Shown in pieces: positions 8,442 to 17,191 of a DNA stretch of 31,955 nucleotides. Position numbers and translations under genes: made by a program. Each line of letters opens with the position of its first letter. Positions within the stretch are counted from its first letter, which is position 1. The notes beneath the pieces are model-generated. The model saw only the letters and a list, made by a program, of their open reading frames with translations, was not told where the DNA came from and ran no database searches. This DNA comes from UBA10348 sp002469915. GTDB taxonomy: Bacteria > Bacteroidota > Rhodothermia > Rhodothermales > UBA10348. The stretch is from the NCBI GenBank assembly GCA_029249345.1, contig JAQWHM010000012.1, forward strand, positions 1-31,955. The letters are read 5' to 3'.

Positions 8442-11297
8442 ATGCTTCGATACCGACTTCTCATCCCCGTCTTCTGTCTCTTTTTAACGAGTTGTTCAGG
8501 ATCTGAATACCTCTCGGAAACCACTCCCCAGCCGGCCACGGAAGAGGCTTCAATGCCGTCTGTGGACCGTATCGCGTTAGATGAGCGGATCATAAAGAGA
8601 CAATTGCCCAACGGCCTGACGTACATGATTCGTCAGAATGAGCGTCCAGAGAAGCGAGTTGAGTTGAGGCTCGTTTTAAATGCAGGCTCCATTCTAGAAG
8701 ATGAGGACCAGTTAGGGCTAGCTCATTTTGTGGAGCACATGGCCTTTAATGGGACCAAAAACTTCGAAAAACAGGCACTCGTTGAATATTTAGAGTCTGT
8801 TGGGATGCGTTTTGGACCAGAAATCAATGCCTATACCAGCTTTGATGAAACGGTCTACATGTTGAAGCTGCCTTCAGATTCAGCTGAAGTCGTTAGTCAA
8901 GGCCTGCAAATCCTGCGCGACTGGGCAGGAGATGTCAGTTTCGATTCGCTAGAGGTTGAGAAGGAACGTGGAGTGGTAATCGAAGAATGGCGATCAAGAC
9001 GGGGTGGTGCGGCGCGTATTCAAGATCGCCAGTTACCTGTATTGCTCCACGACTCTCGATACGCTACCCGCTTGCCCATCGGCACGGTAGAAAATCTAGA
9101 ATCGTTTGAACAAGCAAGTTTACATCGGTTTTACGAATCGTGGTACAGACCAGATTTGATGACCATTATCGCAGTCGGAGACATCAGTTCTGATGACATT
9201 GCTGAGCAGATCGAAGCCCTATTTTCAGACCTAAAAAGCCCAGCAGCGGCTCCTACAAGAACCGCATTTGATGTACCCGACCATGAAGAGACCCTCTTTA
9301 CCATCGAATCTGATCCTGAGGCCGGGTCTGCCAGCATAGGATTGGTTTTCAAACATGAGATCGGCGACGCAGGAAGCCGTGCGGAATATGTTGAGTCATT
9401 GGGCCGTAGCCTGTTCTCCTCGATGCTGAATAGACGACTCGGGGAGCTAACCCAAGATGCTGATCCGCCATTTATTGGCGCCGGAGCAGGAGATGGAGCT
9501 TTGGTGCGGACCAAAGGAGCCTTCAATCTCAATGCGGGTGTTAATAATGGTGAGTACCTGAGAGCGCTTAGAGTGGTGTTGGAAGAAGTCGAGCGAGTTC
9601 GCCGATTCGGATTCACCTCCTCAGAGTTCGATCGTTCTAGACTATCTAGACTGCGCCGCATGGAGGTATCCTACAACGAGCGAGATAATGAACGTTCTGC
9701 TTCTTTAGCCTCCGAATACGTTCGCCATGCACTCTCTGGCGAATCTGTTCCGGGCATCAGCCGAGAGTTCAGACTGATGCAGGAAATCTTGCCGGAAATC
9801 ACGTTGGACCATGTCAATTCACTCGTCCCAACATTGATGACTACTAATAATTTAGTCATCTCTGTTTCCGGTCCAGGTGGAGAAGATCAGCCATTGCCGA
9901 ACGAGAGTAACGTTCGTTCAGTGTTAGAAGCTATTCAGACGGCGGACTTGAGTCCGTACGAAGACACGGTTACCGATGCACCTCTTCTACCCCAGATGCC
10001 CACGCCGGGCACGATCGTTTCCGAGAAGACCAATGAAGTCCTGGAAATGACGGAATGGACGCTTTCGAATGGTGCCAAAGTGATCTTACGCCCCACTGAC
10101 TTCAAGGCTGATGAGGTGCTCTTTAATGCGACCAGCCCGGGTGGAGCCTCGCTCGCGGACGATGCTACCTACATGTCGGCGAGTTTGTCCACTAACTTCG
10201 TTGGAGCAAGCGGTGTTGGGGCTTTTAACGCGATCGAGCTATCCAAGAAACTCACCGGAAAAGTAGTCCAGATTCGACCGTTTGTTGCCGGCTTGAGCGA
10301 AGGTTTTTCGGGTTCTGCAACACCGCAAGACCTAGAAACGATGTTCCAGTTGCTGTATCTGTATGCCACGGAGCCAAGAGCGGATAGCACGGTGTATCAG
10401 TCCTTTATGACTCGCATCAACAGCATGATGGCTAATCTACAGGCAAGTCCCCAATCGGCCTTTAGTGACACGCTGAATGTTACCCTGAATAACTATCATT
10501 ATCGCTATCGCCCATTTTCAGCCGGTATTCTGGACGAAGTAGAACTCCAGCCCTCTTTTGAGTTTTTCAAAGAACGCTTTGAGGACTTCAGTGACTTCAC
10601 CTTCTATTTGGTTGGATCTTTTGACCTGGATCAAGCTCGCCCATTAGTGGAGACCTATCTCGCTTCTCTCCCATCAACTGGGAGAATAGAGGAGGGTCTT
10701 GACGACGGCCGACGGATGCCAAACGGAGTCATCGAAAAAGAAGTCTTTAAAGGAGTTGAGCCCAAAAGCCAGGTCGCCATCGTCTTTTCAGGAGAGCATG
10801 AGTGGACGATGGAGTCTCGACGTGAAATGCGGCTTCTTCAGGACGTAGTGGATACACGCCTTCGAGAAGTCTTACGTGAAGACCTTGGCGGTACGTACGG
10901 TGTTAGCGTCCGAGGATCGCTTTCTGACGCCCCTTACGAAAGCTATTCATTCAGCATTAGTTTTGGTTGTGCCCCGGAACGAGTCGATGAATTGGTGAGC
11001 AATGTCTGGGCCAATTTGGAAGACCTCAAAAGCACCCCCCCAGACGTGACGCATCTGAATAACTCCCGAGAAGCAAGTATTCGATCTTGGGAAACGGGTC
11101 AGAGAGAGAACGGAGCGTGGCTTAATTGGCTGGAGTTCTACACAGAACGAGAAATGGATCCTACTCGCCTACTCTCAAATCCTTCGGACGTGCTTGAGGC
11201 CATTATGCCAGCTGATATTACTACGGCTGCAAATACCTTCCTAAACTCAGACCGTTACGTTCGAGTTACTCTATTCCCAGAGGGTATTGATCAATAG
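8442..11297 (+). CDS. M16 family zinc metalloprotease, predicted lipoprotein
   Basis: Secreted, membrane-anchored insulinase-type protease. Residues 1-18 are a lipoprotein signal with lipobox LTSC (Cys18), which should place it in the periplasm or outer membrane. The inverted zinc motif HFVEH (His95, Glu98, His99) is intact, and the downstream acidic ligand sits in the GVVIEEW block (about Glu181). The 951-residue protein has two M16 halves. The second, from about residue 530, contains the GGTYGVS substrate-binding type block but no HxxEH, as usual for the inactive half. The family clears peptides. No Shine-Dalgarno precedes the ATG; the upstream bases read CCTCCTCCG. The stop codon overlaps the end of the convergent S46 remnant. 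Confidence 0.92.
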   Translation: MLRYRLLIPVFCLFLTSCSGSEYLSETTPQPATEEASMPSVDRIALDERIIKRQLPNGLTYMIRQNERPEKRVELRLVLNAGSILEDEDQLGLAHFVEHMAFNGTKNFEKQALVEYLESVGMRFGPEINAYTSFDETVYMLKLPSDSAEVVSQGLQILRDWAGDVSFDSLEVEKERGVVIEEWRSRRGGAARIQDRQLPVLLHDSRYATRLPIGTVENLESFEQASLHRFYESWYRPDLMTIIAVGDISSDDIAEQIEALFSDLKSPAAAPTRTAFDVPDHEETLFTIESDPEAGSASIGLVFKHEIGDAGSRAEYVESLGRSLFSSMLNRRLGELTQDADPPFIGAGAGDGALVRTKGAFNLNAGVNNGEYLRALRVVLEEVERVRRFGFTSSEFDRSRLSRLRRMEVSYNERDNERSASLASEYVRHALSGESVPGISREFRLMQEILPEITLDHVNSLVPTLMTTNNLVISVSGPGGEDQPLPNESNVRSVLEAIQTADLSPYEDTVTDAPLLPQMPTPGTIVSEKTNEVLEMTEWTLSNGAKVILRPTDFKADEVLFNATSPGGASLADDATYMSASLSTNFVGASGVGAFNAIELSKKLTGKVVQIRPFVAGLSEGFSGSATPQDLETMFQLLYLYATEPRADSTVYQSFMTRINSMMANLQASPQSAFSDTLNVTLNNYHYRYRPFSAGILDEVELQPSFEFFKERFEDFSDFTFYLVGSFDLDQARPLVETYLASLPSTGRIEEGLDDGRRMPNGVIEKEVFKGVEPKSQVAIVFSGEHEWTMESRREMRLLQDVVDTRLREVLREDLGGTYGVSVRGSLSDAPYESYSFSISFGCAPERVDELVSNVWANLEDLKSTPPDVTHLNNSREASIRSWETGQRENGAWLNWLEFYTEREMDPTRLLSNPSDVLEAIMPADITTAANTFLNSDRYVRVTLFPEGIDQ

Positions 11298-11719
11298 GTA
11301 TGATCGAGCGCTTCTATCATTCCTCGTGAGTCAACTCCAACAGCACGCGCAACTTCAGTCTGATAAATAAACGCTGAAGGCAATGATTCAACATTCCCAT
11401 CGAATATCAATCCGACTACTTCCAAGTCCTTGTTAACGATAGGAGATCCCGAATAACCGCCAATAATATCGTTCGTCATCACGAGTCCATTTGGAGAAAC
11501 AAACGATGCCGTACAATTCGGCAAGCGAAGCGCTCCAAGGCGCACCTTTTCAAACCATCCGGCGTCCGGAGAAAAGTCATAGGTGTTTTGGATATGTTCT
11601 ACAGGGGGATAGTCAAACGTCCACATTTTTCCGTTGTCATATTCTCCTGCCTGAGCGTAAGAAAGATTAACGGATAGAACCAGAATGAATGTCCACAAGC
11701 TGAGCGAACGCATCTTCAT
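11291..11719 (-). pseudogene. S46 dipeptidyl-peptidase with a large in-frame internal deletion
   Basis: Encodes 142 residues where S46 peptidases (DPP7/DPP11) have about 700. Residues 1-24 are a signal peptide. Residues 30-83 match the family N-terminus (MWTFDYPP, then ASFVSPNGLVMTN). The chain then jumps directly to the C-terminal nucleophile region (DIIGGYSGSPIVN, with Ser90 as the likely catalytic serine) and finishes with VVGLIFDGN and the family tail VGVDSRGMIEAL. The missing segment normally begins at the TNHH catalytic histidine and includes the catalytic aspartate, so the product cannot have a working triad. The junction falls at MTN/D (about 11468-11476), where both family blocks contain TN. 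The frame is intact and the signal peptide survives, so expression of a mini-protein cannot be excluded. Confidence 0.8.
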
Positions 11720-11883
11720 GAAAATCGACCTCTAAATGGACGAAATTCTGACCACTCAAGGTAGGAGTTATTTCAGGTACGACTTGTCCGGATATTTCCC
11801 ACCTTGAAGTCAGGTTGTCCCTTAAATTGGATCGCAACCGCCAACAGCCGAAAGCCTAAGAGCAAACACGTAGTAAAAGACAC

Positions 11884-12168
11884 ATGGATGAGTATCGGGG
11901 AGTAGTAATTCGGCTTCTGAGGGACGACAATGAAGGAGACCGACATCAACGATTTGTTATTCGTCAGGCCAATGGAGAAACCATTCTCGTGGCTCATAAC
12001 ATCGATATTGCGCCTCGCCTAAACGATTTATACTTCGGTGCTCCCCTCGTCATTTACGGTAAATACGAGTGGAATGACCTTGGTGGTATCGTGCATTGGA
12101 CCCACCGAGACCCGAATGGAAGTCATAGGAATGGCTGGATCGACTTTAAAGGAAAGCGATATCAGTGA
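11884..12168 (+). CDS. DUF3465 family protein
   Basis: Small protein of 94 residues whose whole length matches the DUF3465 pattern. It shows an N-terminal GVVIRLLRDDNEGDRHQRF block, VAHNIDIAPR, YGKYEWNDLGGIVHWTH, and a C-terminal DP.G.H..GWI. tail. The fold is probably an OB-like beta barrel, and no function is established that I know of. Family members often carry a signal peptide, but this one starts directly at the domain and is probably cytoplasmic unless the start is further upstream. It is divergent from the S46 remnant and ends only 5 nt from the stop of the convergent deacylase gene. Confidence 0.8.
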   Translation: MDEYRGVVIRLLRDDNEGDRHQRFVIRQANGETILVAHNIDIAPRLNDLYFGAPLVIYGKYEWNDLGGIVHWTHRDPNGSHRNGWIDFKGKRYQ

Positions 12169-12173
12169 AGCGA

Positions 12174-13142
12174 TTACGCGAAGGCGATGGACATGAGAGG
12201 ATCACCATCGTTCATGGCTAAAGAGGTGACCAGAAAAAGTACTTCTCCGCTAACCGGAGCGTACGCTTCCTGCAAGACTTCTCCGAAAATATCCGTAATC
12301 CTGCCCACGAGTTGCCCCTCCTCCACCATCTCTCCAATTTCCACTGCAGGATAAAAGAGACCATCCACACTGGAGCGTAGCCACTCCCACCCGCCTAGTT
12401 CAACGGATTGCTCTCCAGCATCATCTATGGCGGCATACATCTTGAAGTGGGCCATCACACGTCGTACGCCCGACTGAAGAATGTCCACTTCGCTCTCTTT
12501 CCATACCCCTTGTCCTCCTGCTTCTGTCAATAATGCAGGTATGCCAGCACGTGCGGCCGAGGCCGTAGTCGTGCCCCCTAAGTCTCCGGCTGAATCCTTG
12601 ACGATGGTTGCTCGAATGCCGTACGCGTTCGCCATTTCATGAGCGATACGATCTGCGTTTTCATTCCCGGTGCGATTCCATGCCACAAAAGGAATGAGTG
12701 CTTCTATCATATCTCCTCCATGCATGTCGATATACATATCTGCCTTCGACATGACATGCTGAAATAGCCAGTCTGCCCAGGCTCGCGTAAAAGTGCCCTC
12801 GGGATCTCCAGGGAACTGCCGATTCAAATTCAGGCCATCGGGCGGAGTGATGTAAATACTTCTTGCCTTGAAGGCCACAGGATTGGCCGACGGTACGATA
12901 ATTACCTGACCTCTCAGCACAGTAGGGTCAATCTCACGTCCCAGCCTAGTAGCGGCTTCTACGCATGGATATTCACTACCATGAATGCCTGCGGTTACCA
13001 CTAAGGTGGGTCCCTCTTCTTTTCCGTTAATCAGATAAATGGGAAGATCAAATGAGATCCCTTTAATCTGCTGAGGCAGGAGTCCTTTAGTTGTGGATCC
13101 TGGTGCGGCGGTAAGATGACCAAGAGTAAGATCTGTAGACAT
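12174..13142 (-). CDS. Succinylglutamate desuccinylase/aspartoacylase family deacylase
   Basis: Zinc-dependent M14-like hydrolase of the AstE/AspA family, which cleaves N-acyl groups from amino acids or related amides. Zinc ligands are visible as HGSE (His54, Glu57) and DMHGGD (His141). The substrate carboxylate-binding stretch NLNRQFPGD (105-113) is present, and a C-terminal beta-rich domain (about 240-322) carries the V.EGQLVGRI pattern. At 322 residues it is typical of the uncharacterised bacterial subgroup, and the exact substrate is unknown. It starts 3 nt after the stop of the sodium symporter gene, so the transporter and hydrolase are probably one operon that imports a substrate and hydrolyses it. 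Confidence 0.85.
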   Translation of the reverse strand: MSTDLTLGHLTAAPGSTTKGLLPQQIKGISFDLPIYLINGKEEGPTLVVTAGIHGSEYPCVEAATRLGREIDPTVLRGQVIIVPSANPVAFKARSIYITPPDGLNLNRQFPGDPEGTFTRAWADWLFQHVMSKADMYIDMHGGDMIEALIPFVAWNRTGNENADRIAHEMANAYGIRATIVKDSAGDLGGTTTASAARAGIPALLTEAGGQGVWKESEVDILQSGVRRVMAHFKMYAAIDDAGEQSVELGGWEWLRSSVDGLFYPAVEIGEMVEEGQLVGRITDIFGEVLQEAYAPVSGEVLFLVTSLAMNDGDPLMSIAFA

Positions 13143-13145
13143 GTC

Positions 13146-14636
13146 TCAATCCAAATTAGGTTTAACAGAAAAGAAAGGACCCCAGACGTCTTCTGGAGAC
13201 GGCTTAGTGGCAAAACTGACGCCAACTAGACAACAAACGGATACGATCACGCCTGGAATGACAATGTAATCGCTACTGGCGAAATCAAATATCGATCCGC
13301 CAAATTCGATGGCAAAACTAATCCCCATAGAATCCATCGTGGCCAAGCTCACAATAGTCGTTAATCCTCCTGCTAGGCACGCTACTGCCCCCTGGGGCGT
13401 AACTCGTTTCCATGTAAATGCAGCAACTAAGACAGGCGTAAGTGTCGCTCCCACAACGGAATACGCATAGAGTGCCATTGATAGGACCGTTTCAAACTGA
13501 GTGAGCAAAAACAGCCCTATCACCCCGAAGGCCAAAATGGAACTTCTTTGGACAGCCAACTTGCGCTTGTCGCTAGCATTCGGTTGGATGAAGCGCTCAT
13601 AAATATCTCTGCTCACATTAGTCGATGAGACGAGAAGCATCGTGCTTCCACTGGAAACGACAATCGCTACGGCAGCGGCCAAGAGGGCGGCGCCGAGACC
13701 CAGAGGTAGCGCATTCTTTGCTAAGTACAAGATAATCGTTTCAGAAGCGGCTCGGCCCAACACAGAGGTCTCAGCCATCAGATCGGGATAGAGAGAGCGC
13801 CCAATCATAGCCATCAAAGCTATGCAGGTCTCAATCGTCATAATGCCGAGAACCATTCCAACAACGGCGCGACGGGCGGAACGCGCGTCGCGCGCAGAGA
13901 AAAACTTTTGATACATCCCACTTTCGCCGAACAACAAAAGAAAAGTGGGCATAGCCACACCGAGCACCCAGAGAATATTGTGTCCCCCCATCGGCGTTAA
14001 CATTTCAGGAGGCAGCGTCCCCAGCAAAACGTCTGGACCACCACCCGTCAGAATGAGGTAAGGCAGCGCGATCACGACACTGAGAGTGATCACAACGCCA
14101 TTTACCACGTCTACAGAAACGATCGATACCATCCCAGCAACGGCTGTGAAGGTAATAATCGTAGCAGCCGTGATATACATACCGGTTTCAGGAGATAGAG
14201 CCCCGTCGGTCACAATGCTCAGAATCCAGCCACCTCCACGAAACTGATAGGCTGCGATGGTGATGTAGGACATAATAATCGCGATCGTTCCCAAAACGCG
14301 GGCAGTCGCGTTATATCTCTTTTCCAAAATATCCGGGACCGTGTACTGAGCTAATCGCCGCACTTTGGGAGCCAGGTAATACACGCCAATGAGTCCAAAC
14401 CATGCTCCGATGGAAAACCAGAGCGCAGAAAGCCCATTTCGGTAAGCCAAGCCTGCCCCACCAAATAAGGTACCGGCACCTACCCATGTACAAACAAGTG
14501 ACCCAACTAAGACCCAAGCAGGAAGCGAACGGCTGGCCACCATAAAGTCTGCATGACTCTTCAATGACCGTGCACGCCAAATCCCGATTCCAATCAGAAT
14601 CACGGGATAAAGAAGAACGGTGAAAGTAAGTACCAA
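13146..14636 (-). CDS. Sodium:solute symporter (SSS family)
   Basis: Inner-membrane transporter of about 13 hydrophobic helices in the SSS/LeuT fold, 496 residues. Family traits include the SHADFMVASRSLPAW loop after helix 1, the unwound helix motif WVGAGTLFGGAG and the conserved RRLAQYTVPDILEKRY loop. The start is a TTG at 14636; a GAGG seven bases upstream supports it, and the ATG at 14649 is in another frame. The substrate cannot be inferred from sequence. The pairing with the adjacent deacylase suggests an N-acylated or amide-type compound. It is probably the first gene of the two-gene operon. Confidence 0.9.
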   Translation of the reverse strand: MVLTFTVLLYPVILIGIGIWRARSLKSHADFMVASRSLPAWVLVGSLVCTWVGAGTLFGGAGLAYRNGLSALWFSIGAWFGLIGVYYLAPKVRRLAQYTVPDILEKRYNATARVLGTIAIIMSYITIAAYQFRGGGWILSIVTDGALSPETGMYITAATIITFTAVAGMVSIVSVDVVNGVVITLSVVIALPYLILTGGGPDVLLGTLPPEMLTPMGGHNILWVLGVAMPTFLLLFGESGMYQKFFSARDARSARRAVVGMVLGIMTIETCIALMAMIGRSLYPDLMAETSVLGRAASETIILYLAKNALPLGLGAALLAAAVAIVVSSGSTMLLVSSTNVSRDIYERFIQPNASDKRKLAVQRSSILAFGVIGLFLLTQFETVLSMALYAYSVVGATLTPVLVAAFTWKRVTPQGAVACLAGGLTTIVSLATMDSMGISFAIEFGGSIFDFASSDYIVIPGVIVSVCCLVGVSFATKPSPEDVWGPFFSVKPNLD

Positions 14637-14696
14637 GGCTAGACCTCATTCGGTTTCCCGAGTTTACGAAAATCGATACCAAAGGTAGAAACGAAA

Positions 14697-14727
14697 TAGG
14701 GCGGGCGATCAAAGATCGCCCGCCCTA
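14697..14727 (-). terminator. Intrinsic terminator after the choice-of-anchor B gene
   Basis: TAGGGCGGGCGATC (14697-14710) and GATCGCCCGCCCTA (14714-14727) form a perfect 14-bp stem with a 3-nt loop. On the minus strand it is followed by ATTTCGTTTC, a T-rich but imperfect tract. It lies 26 nt after the stop of the minus-strand gene at 14754 and just upstream of the symporter start, so it should separate the two transcripts. Confidence 0.75.
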
Positions 14728-14753
14728 TAACAAAACCTAGCCTTCTAAGAGTC

Positions 14754-17111
14754 CTACAGACCCTGATCCTGCTTGCGCACGATAAAGAGGCCTTCTCCAC
14801 CAGAGGTCACCGCAATAGCGCCACTGTTGAAGTACGGATAATTACTCCATGAGCCCATCCCTCCGCCTGGGGTAGTGTCCAAAAAGCCTACTTCAACCGG
14901 ATTTGCTCGGTCAGAGATGTCCAGGATGCGGAGACCGCTTCCGTAATTGGACTGATACATCAGATTACCCTTGATGTACAGATTATGATCAGTAGTCGTG
15001 GTTTCCGCGATATACTCCTGAATAAGTAGTGGCTCGTCTAGGTCACGCACATCCCACACTAGGGTACGCGTTCCTTCCACAAGACCCTGAGGCTCATCGC
15101 CTTCGTCGTTCATGTAGAACCACTCGTGATCTTCAGACAGCCAGCCCTGATGCGCATAGGCCACGTTTGGATACGTAACTGATGAGATAGCTGCAGGGTT
15201 GTCTTTGTCCGATACGTCTGCGATAGACAATGCGGTTTCGTTTGATCCCATGCAAATCTCTTTGCCAGCATGCTCGGCATCCGGACCGGCATAAATCACA
15301 CACTGTGCGTCATGAGAATAACCAGTTCCGCGACGACCGGTGGATGGATCTGCAAAACATCCAGCAAACGTCGGGTTTTTAGGATCGTTCAGATCAATCA
15401 TGTGCAAACCACCGCCACATGTTTCACCACCCGAATTGCTTCCAACCGAGTATCCAAATCCGGTCTCCTCGTTGATCACGATGTTGTGCGAACTGGCAAT
15501 CTTGTCATAAATCGTATCTGCCTTCAACGTCGGTGGATTCATACCGTCCATATCTCGAAGTCGAGTCAGATCAAAGACCTGCATGCCATGCTGTCCCGAC
15601 GCATCCGCCACGATGAATGCGTGGTTTTTGAACACTTTCATATCCCGCCAGATAGCTGGATTAGCCCCTTCGGTCATGGGTAGGTTACCTACGTAGATAG
15701 GAGCCAGAGGATTGGTCAAATCGACAAAAGAGGTTCCGTCCGTACGACCAACAATGGCATACTCTTTTCCTGTTTCAGGATCACTCCATCCCCAGATATC
15801 ATTCACAGCAGATCCTCGAGATGCACCAAGTGCATTCAGCGGTAAGAAGGATAAAATGTCTACGTTGCTACAGGCAAAGTCAGCGACTTTATCCGATTCG
15901 CAGCGTACTTCTCCCTCTGTTATGGGCGCATATCCCCTGATTACATTAAAGATCACGCCGGATTCAACCCAACCACTCTCTTCAGACATTTCCCAGACGA
16001 CTGCGCCACCCGAGCGAGAGTCCATTCCGGTTGCGCTAATAACGGCTATGCCATTTCCTGCAGCAATCCGGCCACCATAAGAGGAGCGACCGCTCACACC
16101 ATCAGCGCCAGACTTGGAAGCTTCTGAAAACTGGCCAGCTTCATCGCGGGTGAAATAATAGGTTGATCCTTGGCCACGATTGTCGCCAGGTGCACCTACA
16201 AAAACACCCGATTCATCCAGAGAGACGAAGGATCCAAACTGAGAACGACCAGCCACAAAAGGAGCCAGCCTACCGTCGTTTGCGTATGAAGATGATTCTG
16301 CATCCCAAACGAATAGAGACACACTTCCTGCACCCTGATTATCCATAGGCGCTCCAACGGCAATGCGATCTCCAGAAGCTGCAATGGATCCACCAAAGGC
16401 TCCTCCTTCAGAGACGCCTTGCGGGCCGATTTGCTCTGCATTTGACCAAGCCGCGTCCTCATATCGGTACGAGTAGACAGTACCCACTTCGGTTACTTCT
16501 TCTCTGGAAAAGCCACCCACGGTACGCGCAGGCGCTCCCACCAACAACGTGTGGTCCCCAGCAACTAAGGTATATCCATAATTGGCACCAGCTGCCAATC
16601 CCTCAGGAGCTAACATGGCTTCCTGCGCCCACGTACCATCCGTATAGCGAAAGACGTATACAGCCCCAGCATTTTCATTCATACCGGTGGCTGCAACAGC
16701 TGCAAAGCCGTTACCAATGGCAACCTTGCCACCAAAATTATCACCTTCAGAGAGATCAGAAGCGGTCAATGCCGTACCTGCATCCCAACCCCCGTCACTA
16801 TTTCTTGTGTAGATATACGCTGCATTTTTGGGTCCAGATCCTACGATGAGTTGCTGGCCATTAGACGCAACCGCGCGGCCAAATCCATCCTGAGATTCGC
16901 CTCCATCGGGAGCGTTCATTTGATAAGCTTCTGACCATGTACCATCGGCCGATTTAGAGAAGCCGTATAAAGTGCCAGGATAAGTGGCACTGCCAACTTC
17001 TCCGACAAGAATTTCATCACCTGAAACTGCGGATGAAATACCGAATGATTGTGCTTGGGCGGTGGAGATAAACATCAACACGGCAACCAGCAGGGAAAAA
17101 GTCCTCTTCAT
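14754..17111 (-). CDS. Choice-of-anchor B family beta-propeller protein, exported
   Basis: Exported protein of 785 residues with a clear signal peptide (1-20, cleavage after AQA). Residues about 25-385 hold some seven FG-GAP-like repeats of 50-60 residues (pattern FG..VA..G..L.VGA....G.VY.Y). Residues about 428-785 form the LVIVD-repeat region of the choice-of-anchor B family (GASRGSAVNDIWGW, then DLTNPLAPIYVG and repeated DISD/DLND.P units), which probably makes a second propeller. Cys404 and Cys414 could form a disulfide. The family name refers to variable C-terminal anchors, but here the chain stops right after the last repeat without a T9SS or other sorting tail. Ligand and role are unknown. 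It follows the T9SS cargo gene after an 80-nt gap. Confidence 0.85.
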   Translation of the reverse strand: MKRTFSLLVAVLMFISTAQAQSFGISSAVSGDEILVGEVGSATYPGTLYGFSKSADGTWSEAYQMNAPDGGESQDGFGRAVASNGQQLIVGSGPKNAAYIYTRNSDGGWDAGTALTASDLSEGDNFGGKVAIGNGFAAVAATGMNENAGAVYVFRYTDGTWAQEAMLAPEGLAAGANYGYTLVAGDHTLLVGAPARTVGGFSREEVTEVGTVYSYRYEDAAWSNAEQIGPQGVSEGGAFGGSIAASGDRIAVGAPMDNQGAGSVSLFVWDAESSSYANDGRLAPFVAGRSQFGSFVSLDESGVFVGAPGDNRGQGSTYYFTRDEAGQFSEASKSGADGVSGRSSYGGRIAAGNGIAVISATGMDSRSGGAVVWEMSEESGWVESGVIFNVIRGYAPITEGEVRCESDKVADFACSNVDILSFLPLNALGASRGSAVNDIWGWSDPETGKEYAIVGRTDGTSFVDLTNPLAPIYVGNLPMTEGANPAIWRDMKVFKNHAFIVADASGQHGMQVFDLTRLRDMDGMNPPTLKADTIYDKIASSHNIVINEETGFGYSVGSNSGGETCGGGLHMIDLNDPKNPTFAGCFADPSTGRRGTGYSHDAQCVIYAGPDAEHAGKEICMGSNETALSIADVSDKDNPAAISSVTYPNVAYAHQGWLSEDHEWFYMNDEGDEPQGLVEGTRTLVWDVRDLDEPLLIQEYIAETTTTDHNLYIKGNLMYQSNYGSGLRILDISDRANPVEVGFLDTTPGGGMGSWSNYPYFNSGAIAVTSGGEGLFIVRKQDQGL

Positions 17112-17191
17112 TGATCTACGGGAAAGTTAAAACGAGACGAAACAGCTCAGAATGTAATGGTATTCAAGCACCCATGCGAGGAAATCCCCGT

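Noticed and set aside
9131..9661. 176-codon minus-strand frame inside the M16 protease gene
   Set aside because: Serine- and arginine-rich shadow translation without domain features, opposite a gene with intact catalytic motifs.
14311..14712. 133-codon minus-strand frame overlapping the symporter start
   Set aside because: It is out of frame with the symporter and its translation has no transporter features. The ATG at 14649 belongs to this frame, whereas the TTG at 14636 with its GAGG fits the symporter.
15270..16849. Several plus-strand open frames of 60-137 codons opposite the choice-of-anchor B gene
   Set aside because: They lie antisense to a well-supported gene with repeated beta-propeller units and have no recognisable domains; repeat-biased codon use explains the open frames.
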